From Mya arenaria (Eukaryota; Mollusca; Bivalvia; Myida; Myidae), in NCBI RefSeq assembly GCF_026914265.1, contig NC_069124.1:6164213-6228212 (forward strand): a stretch of 64,000 nt of DNA, in the 5' to 3' direction. A program made the translations under genes and the position numbers. Of this stretch, positions 12,027 to 22,703 are shown one piece after another; within the stretch, counting starts at the first letter, position 1, and each line of letters opens with the position of its first letter. The notes beneath the pieces are model-generated. The model did not search any database, was not told the DNA's origin, and worked only from the letters and a program-made list of their open reading frames with translations.

Positions 12027-12295
12027 TTTCATAAATAAATAATTTGTGTTGAAGTTGGACTTCTTTAATTATCACCATTATTATTTGTTATTAAGTGCAA
12101 AATATTGACAGAAACATATTTGTTTATATTAATCTGTAGGTGATTCTTATTTACGTAAAAACAGTCGTAAACCACGGGTAGTCAACAATACAATACCTAT
12201 GTCATATCGGACTGATCAGTCGTATAATGAAATACATTGCATCTTATTAACATTCAGCTTTGAATCAACTTAAAGTGGATTTTATTATTTTTCAG

Positions 12296-12728
12296 GTTGC
12301 AGGCTTTTTAATAGGCGACATTTCAGTATTGAAACTCTTTGGGTGAAATTCGTACAAACCGGAAGTGTAGCCCTAAAACTAAAAGAAGAGTGACGACTCC
12401 CCAACAGGACATTCAAATTGTCAATGACCACCTTCAGGATCGTTTTACCACGACAGCGACGTCGGCCCGTAATACAGTGGGCAGACACAACCGCGCAATC
12501 CACCCACAGACAGTGCGCAATTGCCTAAGGGCCGTCGGCTTGCGGTGTCGTCGTCCTCTTCGGCTTCCGACTCTTACCGCAAGGCACAGGCAGGCAAGAT
12601 GATTGTGGGCCAGGCGACATTTGCGATTTACAAGGGCGGACTGGGCCAATGTTTTATTTGTTGATTAGACACGCATCACACTACGTGGGAATGACAGAGG
12701 TGCTCGAAAAAATCAATACGACGTGATT
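12296..12728 (+). pseudogene. Tc1-like DNA transposase, N-terminal fragment
   Basis: Reading across frames gives IETLWVKFVQTGSVA, then RRVTTPQQDIQIVNDHLQDR, TVGRHNRAIHPQTVRNCLRA and, after a TGA, LWARRHLRFTRADWANVLFV with a stop where the catalytic DE(S) normally follows. These are the paired helix-turn-helix region and the start of the DDE domain of Tc1-family transposases. At least two frameshifts and two stops are present, and the DDE catalytic half is missing. No terminal inverted repeats were identified. Confidence 0.8.
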
Positions 12729-14282
12729 TGATCTTGCAGTTTTTGTTTTAAGGGTGTCAATGTTAACCCTCTCTGTTAAGTTTGTTCCCGTAATCATATT
12801 TTAATGAAGTTTTGTTTTACGTATTGGGAATAAATCGTTTTAACCTTATATTTGGTTATTTGTATTTTTCTCCGAATACTTTTCCTAAAATATGATAAAA
12901 ACTAGGTGGCCAATGTAGTGTATGTATTCATATATGCCCTAATTCAATTGTTGAACACGTCACCCGTTTGTTGTTGACAAGTAACTTAATTATCCGTACA
13001 ATTTATGGCGTTTCTAGTGATTTATATAAAGATATTTTCTAGTAAATGTCTTTGAGAAGGGTAACATAGACATCTGAATATTTTTTTATGATACTAATTA
13101 AGGAATGAATTGCGGGGTTGATGTCATTATCGGGGTATGAACGCAATTGGGTTGGTCAATGTGTGTGGAGTCCGAAGGTATATCATGTAGACGATCGCAA
13201 ATTATGTGATTTAAATTTACTTTGAAAAGCATGTGCGAGTTTATTTCAATGATAAAGACAAACACATCTTTTCTGTTAAAATGATTTGTTTTATACTGAA
13301 TAAGGTTTCAATGTTGTGGTCAGTGCCTATTTAAAAGTTTTATTTCTAAATGAAGCGACGTTCTTGGAATGCGCCATATGACGAATCTTAGACAGCTACA
13401 CATCACGTTCAATTTTCAGTTAAAAGTTGTATCTTCAGTATAATACTTATGATAATAACAAGAGGAATAGTAATTATAAGAAAAAGTAATATACTGCTAA
13501 TGTTTTCCTTTATAAGAAATGGAATTTAACACATTAGTATAATGGATATACAAAATGTAATATGATATAATAAAACAGGTAAATAATGACACATTGCTAC
13601 ACCAGTACTCCATAACTTTCCCTTTTATTCAATTAAAAACAGTAAACCTCTACCTTTTATTTAAAACTATAAGAGTTACAATCTCTTAAGAGAAACGGGA
13701 ACTATTTAACGTTTACTGAACGTATGTCATACTGATACGTTTATTTCCTAATTTGCGACGTTCTTGAAATGCGCTAAATTACACGTTTGGCACAGGCGAC
13801 GTCATTTGGTACTTTCAGCGTTGACAGTGAACGGGTTAATGACGGGATTACCCGGCGTAGTTGCTCTAAAGTACTCATGATTTGAATGATGACTAGTGAA
13901 AAATAATAACAGATACATTTAGGCACTAACGTAGTGACAACGTTCATAAACAATAACCTTATCATGACACAACCTTTACACAATGTTATATGTGCTTGCA
14001 TGGATGATTATACACGCTTTTTTTAGTTTACTCGTATACTAGTACACCTCGGAAATGGAATAAACAACAAACCAATGCCTATGACATTTAAACTTAACAT
14101 TTTCGTCAATGTCTGGATGAAATGGCATGCTAATTTGAACATTGGGAAATTTAGTGTAATACAACCTAATACCTTCTATCCTAAAATATCTTTCGCTCAA
14201 TTCGTACTTTCGTTCATATACCTGGTAGCGATTCGGTCGGTCGTAGACCAAAGGAAACGAAAAGTCACGTAACTATACAGAT
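12729..14282. other. Intergenic, no gene recognised
   Basis: A+T-rich DNA without a convincing coding region. A short motif (GCGACGTTCTTGGAATGCGC) near 13356 recurs near 13755 with one change, suggesting an old duplication or repeat family. The 3' end should contain the promoter of the gene that starts at 14283; no TATA box is evident. Confidence 0.5.
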
Positions 14283-17200
14283 ATGACGATTCTAAGGACC
14301 ATTATTCGACCTTCCAGGTCTCTTTTGCAACAGCACATTCGATATGGAAGTAAGATATCTTTCTGATCATTTTTATAGCGTCATAGTGTTCATATAACTT
14401 CTGTTGACCTTGGGATTTCTTGGTTCGGATAATGTACATTTCGGACACAGTCATGGCTGAGGCCCTCAATCCGAGCAATTTAGTAGGGTTTTAACAGTTA
14501 TTTTGGGGAGTTTGTTTTTTAAGGTAAAAATCCGGATGAAACATCATGGGTTAATGTGTCAATAGTGTAGTGTTTGGGGGTTAGAACCAGCTGCCCGGTT
14601 AGCCAAGTTGGTTACAGCGCCGTGCTAGTGTTTCGGCGGTCGTGGGTTTGAGCCCCACACTGGTTGCACTTTTCCTCCAAGGTTTACTTTATTGGTGGCA
14701 GCAGTTAATGGCAGGAGTGCCTCTGATGGCCTAAAAGATTAATGGGGGGAGGAGTGTAGTGTGTGTGAGTTAGAACCAGCCGCCCAGTTAGCAAAGTTGG
14801 TTAGAGTGCCGTGCTATAGTGTTCCGGTCGTCGTGGGTTAAAGCCCTACACTGGGCCACTTTTCCACCCAGGTTTACTTTAATGGTACAAATTCACAATC
14901 TTATACTATGTTGAAAATTGTTCATTCTATGGACACAAAATCACTATTTCAATTATGCTATGGAGGAAAAAATGCCCAAACTTAAAAAGTGTTGTTTTCT
15001 ATAAAATAACACACCATTCTTTAAATATTCTGCTTATGTTTAACAAAAGGATGTGGTTAATAAGCAGTATTTGGCAAGAAGCAGTAATTGTAATTTCTCA
15101 TTTTATCTGGGGGGTTTTCATAGCAGTTGTTAGTGTTATTTCGTTAAATGAATAATTTTGCCTTGAATGTTAAAAAAATATCAAAATAGTCATGCTTGTG
15201 TTATGGTTGATGTTTCCAAAATACCAAAACGTTAAAAAAAATCCTCTAATTCTCAAATGGGTAATGACTAATTTGCACATTTATTTATAGCATTTGGTTT
15301 TCCCCAAAACAAGTTTTGTCAGTATTGTATCTGTTCTTGTGAAATAAATCCAGGAACAATATATCATTAGACTTCTTTGGTTAAAAATGTATAAATGCAA
15401 AGCCATTGTAGGTCAACATAACAGAGGAAAGAAACGGTACTAGAACAGGTGTTTGAGATTTGTGTCCTTTTCAGGTTTTGATCGTCAACCTGTAATCTTT
15501 AATTTCACAGAGAAATGTTTAAACTTACACATCATTGATTGAAATGTTTTATTTGAATCTGAAATGAATAAATAAAAAAAATCAAATTGGGAAAAGAATG
15601 CCTGTTATTCTATGACATATCTAAGGTTTCTTTTAATTTTTGTGGATTTTTAATGAAGAATTTTAACTATTTTTCTTTTTGAGAATTACTGAATTGGCGA
15701 AGTCAACATTTTGTTTGAAAACCAACCTAAAAGATTAATGATTGAAGAATCAAATCCACATGCAAATACTGAAGAGTGTGAAAGTTTTATACAATTGGTA
15801 TTTCAAAGGAAATGAATATGTAAATTTACACATGATCTGTAAGTTCTGCAATTACTTAGACCGGATTAATGAACTTATTTACAGGTAGTGCAACATACCA
15901 GAATACACAACTTCAGGAACAGCTTGATCAAAACTACAAACAGGAGTTTCCAATGGAATTCATGACAGTGAAAGAGAAGGTGGAAGTTAATCGAGGTTCA
16001 ATGAACTGGATGGCTAAACCTTTGGGGCCATGGGCAGAGGTCTATGCCAAGAAACAGGCCAATTACAACATGCACATGGTTATATCCGCATTGCTGTTGG
16101 GGGCCACTGTTTTCTATGTAAGTTTAACGATAGAATGTGTGTTTCATGGATGACATGTTTGAAGCATATATACAGATTTCCTGGTATATGTTGTTGGGTT
16201 AGAGTCAAATAGTTGGGTTCTGCTCAATAACTTTAGTAATAATTGATTTATATGGATTTATATGGATAGAACTTAGTGCATAGCTTTTGGGGATTGCTTT
16301 AGGGACTGATTGGGTCGGGGTCGGGGTCACTGTTATTTAAGCAAAATAGCATTTTAATATGAAGAATTAATATGGAGTGATTATTTTTGTTGTGTAGGCA
16401 GTTTGAGTTAATTTGAAGACTTACCTTGGATAAGTTTTGGGGTCAGTAGGTTAAAGGTTTAGGTTGCTGTTACAAAAGAGAACATCCTTTATGCACAATA
16501 ACTCAAGTAACAAAGTTTGTTTAAGAATACCATTTTTTTCTAGGTATAATTGCTAGCAAGTTCACAGACATACATATAAACCTTTGGATTGCATGTTTGG
16601 TGATGTTGTCAACGTCATGGAAAATAGAAAATTTATTAGGATTCACTATCTTTAGTTAGAATTGACTTATATAGTGACTGTGATTAGTTGTTAAGAAAAG
16701 AGCTCATAAGAAGGTAGGGATAATATATGGGACTGATGTGGTCAAGGTTGCTGTTACAAAATATATAATCAAAATCAGTAACTGTTGAAAATAATATGTT
16801 ATGGGCCTTTATCTTTTTTTGTGCTCAGGTGGAGCTTTTATGGTAGGTGGGTTGTCTGAGGTCAATAGTTGGTTTATTTACACTTTAGAGGCCGCTATTT
16901 TAGACCAATAGTTCTAAATATTGGCCAGACTGATGAAATTTCAATCAAGTTTGAATATGGGTCATATCAAGTTAAAAACTGGGTCAAATTTTAGTAAAAG
17001 AAAATGTTTACAAATTAGAGGCTGCATTTTTTACCTGACCTTTGTGAGACTTGATCAGAAAGATTGTCCTGTTGAAATCTGCATCAAATTTAAACATGGG
17101 TCATCTTTGGTAAATAAGTCACTGGGAATTTATATCTCGCTGGGTGTACTCAACTGCCTCTTAAAAGATGTTTCCAGTAGTCAATTTATATTTCTTGTTC

Positions 17201-18264
17201 CGACATAATGGCAGTGTTTACAGGTAAACGAGTGATGGCCCTCTTTCGATTTTGCTTCATTTCAAATGAAGCAGAATCAAAAGATTAAATCTTTGATTCT
17301 TCGATAAGTGTCAAGTTTTTCTCGTCAAAATAAACAGTTTCCTGAATTTTGGCAAGCCTTTAAACATGATAAGAATATAAATATTTATTAATATTATTCC
17401 TTACATAAATATGTCCCTTCTTTGTTTATATAAAGTTGATTGGTCTGTATATCACTGTATTTTAATAAAATTCAGTTGTATGACGTCAGCGGGCGATGTC
17501 ATATTTTTGGCAGGTCCGGACCTCACCAAAAATGTGATATGGACTGCTGACGTCATACATCTAGTAAGTGTGGCTTGCTATTTTCACAGTGGCTAAGATT
17601 TGTTGCAAGGATTTAGGAAACACTATTTACTGTGATCAATAAAACGCATCTAAAGAGCTTTAAAAATATTCAATGGTATTAAATTATTGGTATGATGAAA
17701 CAAATATTTACACACCACTTTGAGCCATATGGCATTATAAGGACCCACCTAAGGTGGGCTGACCTTTGCTTATGCTGCAGTCCATAAGTTAAGTGCGTGT
17801 ACGTGTAAAAGTGTAGAATTGATGTATGTTAAAAAGTGCAGACTTAGTTTGAATGAGCTAAAAGAGTGAAATTTCTTTGATTTTAGTTCAAATATTTGTT
17901 TGAGATCCCCCATTGTCTTCAAATTACCCATTTCAATGGACTTAGATCACAGCCCCTTTCACATGAAGTCTTAGATCACAGCCCCTTTCACATGAAGTAT
18001 ACGCTCATTTGAATAAAAACACTTTTATTGACAAATAAACCTTAGTTCACCAGTAATGAAACTGTATTAACTGTGTGACAATATTCTTATTTTATTTTGC
18101 AGACCTGGAAATCGGGGCTGTTGGTGGCGGCAGACTACTCTATTCCATTGAATGTTGACGAGCTGTATGATCCCAGGAGAGATATGAGACAAGGCCACAA
18201 ATTCCAGTGGTTTATAGAGGCTGTGGAGGATGGCACTGAGGAAGATGCCACTAACGAGGAATAG
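14283..18264 (+). CDS. Small, probably mitochondrial, single-pass membrane protein (prag01-like layout)
   Basis: Three coding exons join in phase: 14283-14349, 15885-16117 and 18103-18264 (67 + 233 + 162 nt), giving 153 aa. Donors are GTAAGA and GTAAGT; acceptors are TTTACAG and TTTTGCAG. Residues 1-24 (MTILRTIIRPSRSLLQQHIR...) are basic and lack acidic residues, a typical mitochondrial targeting peptide. The middle reads PLGPWAEVYAKKQANYNMHM followed by a hydrophobic segment (VISALLLGATVFY, about residues 88-100). The tail is hydrophilic and ends acidic (EDGTEEDATNEE). The P-x-G-x-W...Y...Q..YN arrangement just before a membrane helix resembles my memory of the deltamethrin-resistance (prag01) domain. 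That assignment is tentative; a respiratory-complex accessory subunit is an alternative. Confidence 0.7.
14575..14885 (+). repeat. tRNA-derived SINE, tandem dimer
   Basis: Two copies of a tRNA-like sequence lie 189 bp apart (TTAGAACCAG at 14581 and 14770). Each has an A-box-like AGTTGGTTA and a B-box-like segment (GGGTTTGAGCCCC in the first, a decayed GGGTTAAAGCCC in the second). In the second copy, 14782-14856 retains a perfect seven-base acceptor pairing (GCCCAGT with ACTGGGC), but the arms are eroded. It sits in intron 1 of the mitochondrial-type gene. These are SINE heads, not functional tRNA genes. Confidence 0.7.
16280..17215. repeat. Degenerate core-repeat DNA in intron 2 of the mitochondrial-type gene
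   Basis: Loose repetition of phrases such as GGTCAAGGTTGCTGTTACAA, TTGGTTTATTTACACTTTAG and GTCACTGGGAATTT, as in the decayed arrays at 28.5-29.5 kb and 44.8 kb. No open frame in it is credible. Confidence 0.45.
17478..17558. mobile_element. 81-bp near-palindrome with TGACGTCA ends
   Basis: GTATGACGTCAGC at the left is exactly mirrored by GCTGACGTCATAC at the right. The arms stay complementary with mismatches over about 33 bp, and the centre contains the perfect palindrome GGTCCGGACC. Each end contains TGACGTCA, the CRE consensus. It lies in intron 2 of the mitochondrial-type gene. Either a minimal foldback MITE or a chance hairpin with two CRE-like sites; the perfect ends favour an element. 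Confidence 0.55.
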
Positions 18265-20280
18265 AATAAATTAACTTATAAAGATTACAAACTGTTTTTT
18301 ATCATCGCCATTAGTCTTATAACATCTGTTATGCTAAAATAGTCTTTGAAACTGAACAATGTTGAATGTGTTTCTTACAAACATTCATTGTGTTTGAGGT
18401 TTATCAACAATGATTCTGTTATGGTAATAGTATATTTGAAATTTAGCCTTGAAGATGTATGTTTGAATAGATGTGAGAAAATATTATTGTATCATTATGT
18501 TGGACATGCAAGTGGGCTTATGTCTTGGGAGTTAAATATTAAATATGTTTCAGCCTTAAAGTTGGGAAAACATATGACCTTTTGAACTTTTCCCTTCAAG
18601 GTTGTTGATTTACATTGACCTTTTATCATTGAGATAGCCTTGGTCTGATTGGTTCGTTCCTCAAGTGCCAGCATTGTGAATGAATTCCCAATCTTTTAGC
18701 CTTCTCTCTGTGACGTGACTACAAGAGCAATGCATACTTTTTAATCAAATTTAGTGTAAGGAAGGATGTGCATGAGTGAAGGAAGAGTTCTCTTTTGCAT
18801 CAGCTGTATCTTAATTGACTGTGGATTTATTCATATACTTCCCTTTCAAACAGTTGGCTTACATCTTTTTCAGAATAAGTTCCATTACAAGATTACATGC
18901 ATGGGCTTACGAGAAATTGTGATGTTTTATCTCTGATTATATATATGTTCAGGTCACTGCAACATTTTTGCAGGGGCTATATAGTAATCACTGGTCTGTC
19001 TATCTACATTGTTTCTTATTTCAGATTAAAAACCCCATTGAAGATGTCAATTTCCTCTTTTATGACAAGTTAAATAGTTCCAGATTCCATTTGGTCAAAT
19101 TTGTGGCTCTTCATTAACTTACTTAAATACCGTACTTCTTTTGTCTGTATTCTATCTAAAGCACTGTCATTTTCCTAATTAATATAAAAAAGAACACACG
19201 GTTAAATGGCATTGTTGCATAAAATTCATTTCATAGCAATACTTCATGTCTATGCCATATCTTAGTGTTTTAATCTTTTAAAGACTATGAAATTTCCATC
19301 AAACTTGTTTTGATGTCAAAATGTCAAGGTCACACTTGGATGTCAGTTTGCCTAATTTTGATTTAATTGCAATACTGAGTATCAAGGAAACATGTGTCGC
19401 ACATACAATTATAGCTCTCAGATTAAGATAACACTTCAGGGTCAGTGTTTCCCAAATATATTTTAAAGCAATAATTTATGTCTTGGGTATAGCTTTGTCA
19501 ATCTGAATCAATCAAACAAATGATTAATAGTATACCATTTTCAAATGGTAGGCCGTATTGGGGACATTTTTCATGTTTCTGTGATGGTTCTTGACAGAAG
19601 AAAAAATCCAGATATTGTCAAAGCTTTGGTATCTTCATGGTTGTGTTAAAACCATAACATTGGCTGTAACTAACCAACCGTTAAGCTTCAAGAAACTATC
19701 AATGTGCAATGGTCATTACACATGTTAACAGTGGAAAAATGCACATATATAATAATGCCCTCATACATTGGGCTTATGTGACACATATATCAATTTAAAA
19801 ATAAACCTGAGTTGGTACCCTTATTTTTGTGAAACGATATCTTGCTAGTGGGGTTGATGTAATACTTGAAGGTAAAATTCAAAATTCATATCTACTGCAT
19901 ATACATACAGTCGATGGTTTATCTGTCATAATGTAGCGAATGCGTGGTTCAACAGAATGGCCCAACCAACAATCTGGAAGTCATTTCTGGGCTTTTTTTA
20001 GACAGCAGCATGAAATCATAGTTTAAGGAAGTTAATTACTGGGGGGTTTCAATTCATAAATAGGGTCAACTTCTATACCATATATCTTAATTTTCTGTTC
20101 TTCCATATTAACAAGTTAAAATCTCACCCGCTGGATCGGGGCTAATTAGAATTTCATTCAGTATTTTTTTAGTTGGACAAGCGAACAAAAAATAATTTCC
20201 TTTAAAACAGTCCTGACTTGGTGAAGCCATTTTTTTTCAAATATATTTCTCCATACATGCAGTACTTAGTATAACTATGT
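18265..20280. other. Intergenic, no gene recognised
   Basis: Contains the 3' flank of the preceding gene, with AATAAA right after its stop at 18265, probably too close to serve. Scattered phrases (AATGTCAAGGTCACAC and similar) are typical of the decayed core repeats elsewhere. No coding region is supported. Confidence 0.5.
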
Positions 20281-22110
20281 CTCCCCCAATGAATTGGGAA
20301 GACATTGTTTTTTGCCCTGTCAGTCAGTCCACCAGTTCGGATGTCACACTTCGTTTCCGCTCAATAACTTGAGAACTTTGTTGTTTATTTGAGTATATCA
20401 AGGTCTGCCCGCGCCCATTGGTTGCATTATGGCTTGTCCCCACCGTGACGCCATCACGACTTAAATTGTGTTTAAATGCCATTTAAGTGACACGAGATAG
20501 AAGTGACAGCAATTCGCAGTCTAATCCAGACATTGGAAGACTTGAAAAAACAGAGTGAGATACAAGAGATCCGGGTGCGATACCCTAGCTCTTTGCGAAG
20601 AGACCTCTTGGTTCTTTAATGTGGTCGGTGTAAAGCACTGATACAAGGGATACAACTTTCATGGGTTGAACCAGTACGGAGTACACCACTTTTCCAAGCA
20701 CTACCCTTTAGGTGCCAAGTGCAGGCAGGGCAGCTACTTGTACCAACTGTTAATGTATTTTGGTATGACGCGACCCGGGATCCAACCCACGACCTCCCGC
20801 CCAAGGCCACAGAGACGGCAATAACTTGAGAACGCTAAGACCCAGGAGCTTAATACTTGGTATGCAGATTGGTCATGACCAGTAGATGACTCTTATTGAT
20901 TTTGAGGTCACGGTCAAGGTTGCTGTGATCTTGAGGTAAAAAAAAGCTTTTCCGCTCAATAACTGAAGATCCTTTGGTTCCAAGGTTTCATACTTGGTAT
21001 GCAAGTTGGTCATGGCTGGTACATGGCCCCTTTATTATGTTGGCGGTGATTTAAAGCTGAAAAATGGTTTCCGCTCAATAATTAAAAGAACGCTTGCACC
21101 TAGGAACTTCATACTTGTTATGCCAGTTGGTTATGACTAGCTGATGACCCCTATTAATTTTGGAATTAGTAGGTCAACATGTTATGGTCAATGTGACCTT
21201 GAAGTTCAAATGGTTTCCTGTTGAATAACTAAAGAACGCTTGCACTAAGGAACTTCATACTTGGTATGACAGTTGGTCATGACTAATTGATGACCCCTAT
21301 TAATTTTGGAATCAGTAAGTCAACATGTTAAAGTCAAGGTGACATTGAGGTGAAAAAACAGTTTCCTGTTGAATAACTAAAGAACGCTTGCACTAATGAA
21401 CTTAATACTTGGTATGCCAGTAGGTCATAACTAGCTGATGACCCCTATATATTTTGGGATCAGTAGATCCAAGGTCAAGATCGTGGTGACCTTGAGGTGA
21501 AAAAACAGTTTCCGATGAATAACTAAATCACGCTGGCACCTAGTAACTTCATATTTGGTATGCCAGCTGGTTATGACCAGTTGATGAACCATATTGCTTT
21601 TGGGATCAATTGGTCAAAGGTCAAGGTAGCGGTATAGTTCGCAGTGACCATGTGGTTAAAAACGGTTTCCTTTCAATAACTAAAGAACGCTTGCACCCAG
21701 GAATTTCATACTTGGTATGCCAGTTGGTCATGAATAGTAGATGGCGCCTTTTGATTTTCAGACGAGAAGGTCAAATGTTCAGGTGACCTTGAGTTAAAAT
21801 AAATGTCTCCGCTGAATAACTAAAGAACGCTTGAGCCCAGGATTTTCATACTTGGTTTGCTAGTAGATCTTGATTAGTAGATGACCCCTATTGACTTTGA
21901 AATTGAGGTCAGTAGGTCAAGGCCACAGTGACATTCAGGTGAAAACAATTTATTGATCAACAGTCCGTACGTCACACTTTTTTCCGCTCAATAACTAAAG
22001 AACGCTTGAACCAAGGAACTTCATACTTGTACCCCAGGAACTACGTACTTGGTATGCAGGTAGGTCATGACCAGTAGATGACCCTTCTATTTATTTATTG
22101 CCTAGTCCAA
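20281..22110. mobile_element. Degenerate core-repeat element (about 145-bp unit, roughly 9 copies)
   Basis: Starts with CTCCCCCAATGAATTGGGAA and a short CAGT-type microsatellite. Repeats of a unit containing CCGCTCAATAACTTGAGAAC or AATAACTAAAGAACGCTTG and CATACTTGGTATGC follow about every 145 bp. It is clearly related in sequence to the 10808-11572 element but far more diverged, so it is older. It is interrupted by a SINE at 20377-20818. Confidence 0.65.
20377..20818 (-). mobile_element. tRNA-derived SINE with 15-bp target-site duplication
   Basis: A 442-bp insert is flanked by CAATAACTTGAGAAC at 20362-20376 and again at 20819-20833. Read on the minus strand it starts with a tRNA-like head containing a B-box-like GGTTGGATCC and ends in an A-rich tail. 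The body contains CTCTTTGCGAAGAGACCTC. The long direct repeats show target-primed retroposition into a core-repeat unit. Confidence 0.85.
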
Positions 22111-22610
22111 AATGTCATGCCCATTAATGTTATTTCTCAACTACGACCCCACAATGGGGTAAACCAGCGCTTTTCATAAAAGCAATCTCTTGATATTACT
22201 GTGCCACTTAATTCTCACTTGTAAGTTTGATGGTTAGCAAAAACTGGATGGTGTACTTATTTGAGATGTCAGTGATGAAGTTATTTCGTTTCAATGCAGC
22301 ATGGCTTTTACAAGAACATGACTTGTTGATGAAACATGAAACCCAAGAAACATCAGCTTGGTGTGGTCGGAGATGATTTTGAGAAATTTATTCATTTTGT
22401 TCACTACACTCCGAGAAATTCGAGAAGCAGAATGGCTGACAGAGGCCAATTTTGACGCCACATCAAAGTGTCATAACCCGGAAGAGGGTTCCACTGTTTC
22501 CGATCTGAATGTGTGTTTCTCTTTCTTCACTGCACAATGTACGATGGACAAAACATGGATATTAATAGAATGAAAAATATACACGCAATGTCGAATAAAG
22601 ATCATTTGAA
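22111..22610. other. Intergenic, no gene recognised
   Basis: Nothing definite beyond a short non-conserved open frame at 22358-22573. It lies just past the 3' end of the minus-strand small secreted-protein gene, whose probable polyadenylation signal is at 22628-22633. Confidence 0.4.
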
Positions 22611-22703
22611 GTGTTTGACTATCAAGTTTTATTCCGATGAAATATGATTATTATTAAATGTCAGAGTTTTCAAGGAATCAGAACTTCGTTGTCATGACAA
22701 CTA

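Noticed and set aside
11778..12042. Overlapping 84- and 60-codon frames on opposite strands
   Set aside because: They result from the inverted repeat that forms stem I of the hammerhead-like fold; no protein family resemblance.
14593..14856. Possible tRNA genes
   Set aside because: The D and anticodon arms are degraded, and two copies occur as part of a 189-bp duplicated unit with a shared non-tRNA body, as in a SINE.
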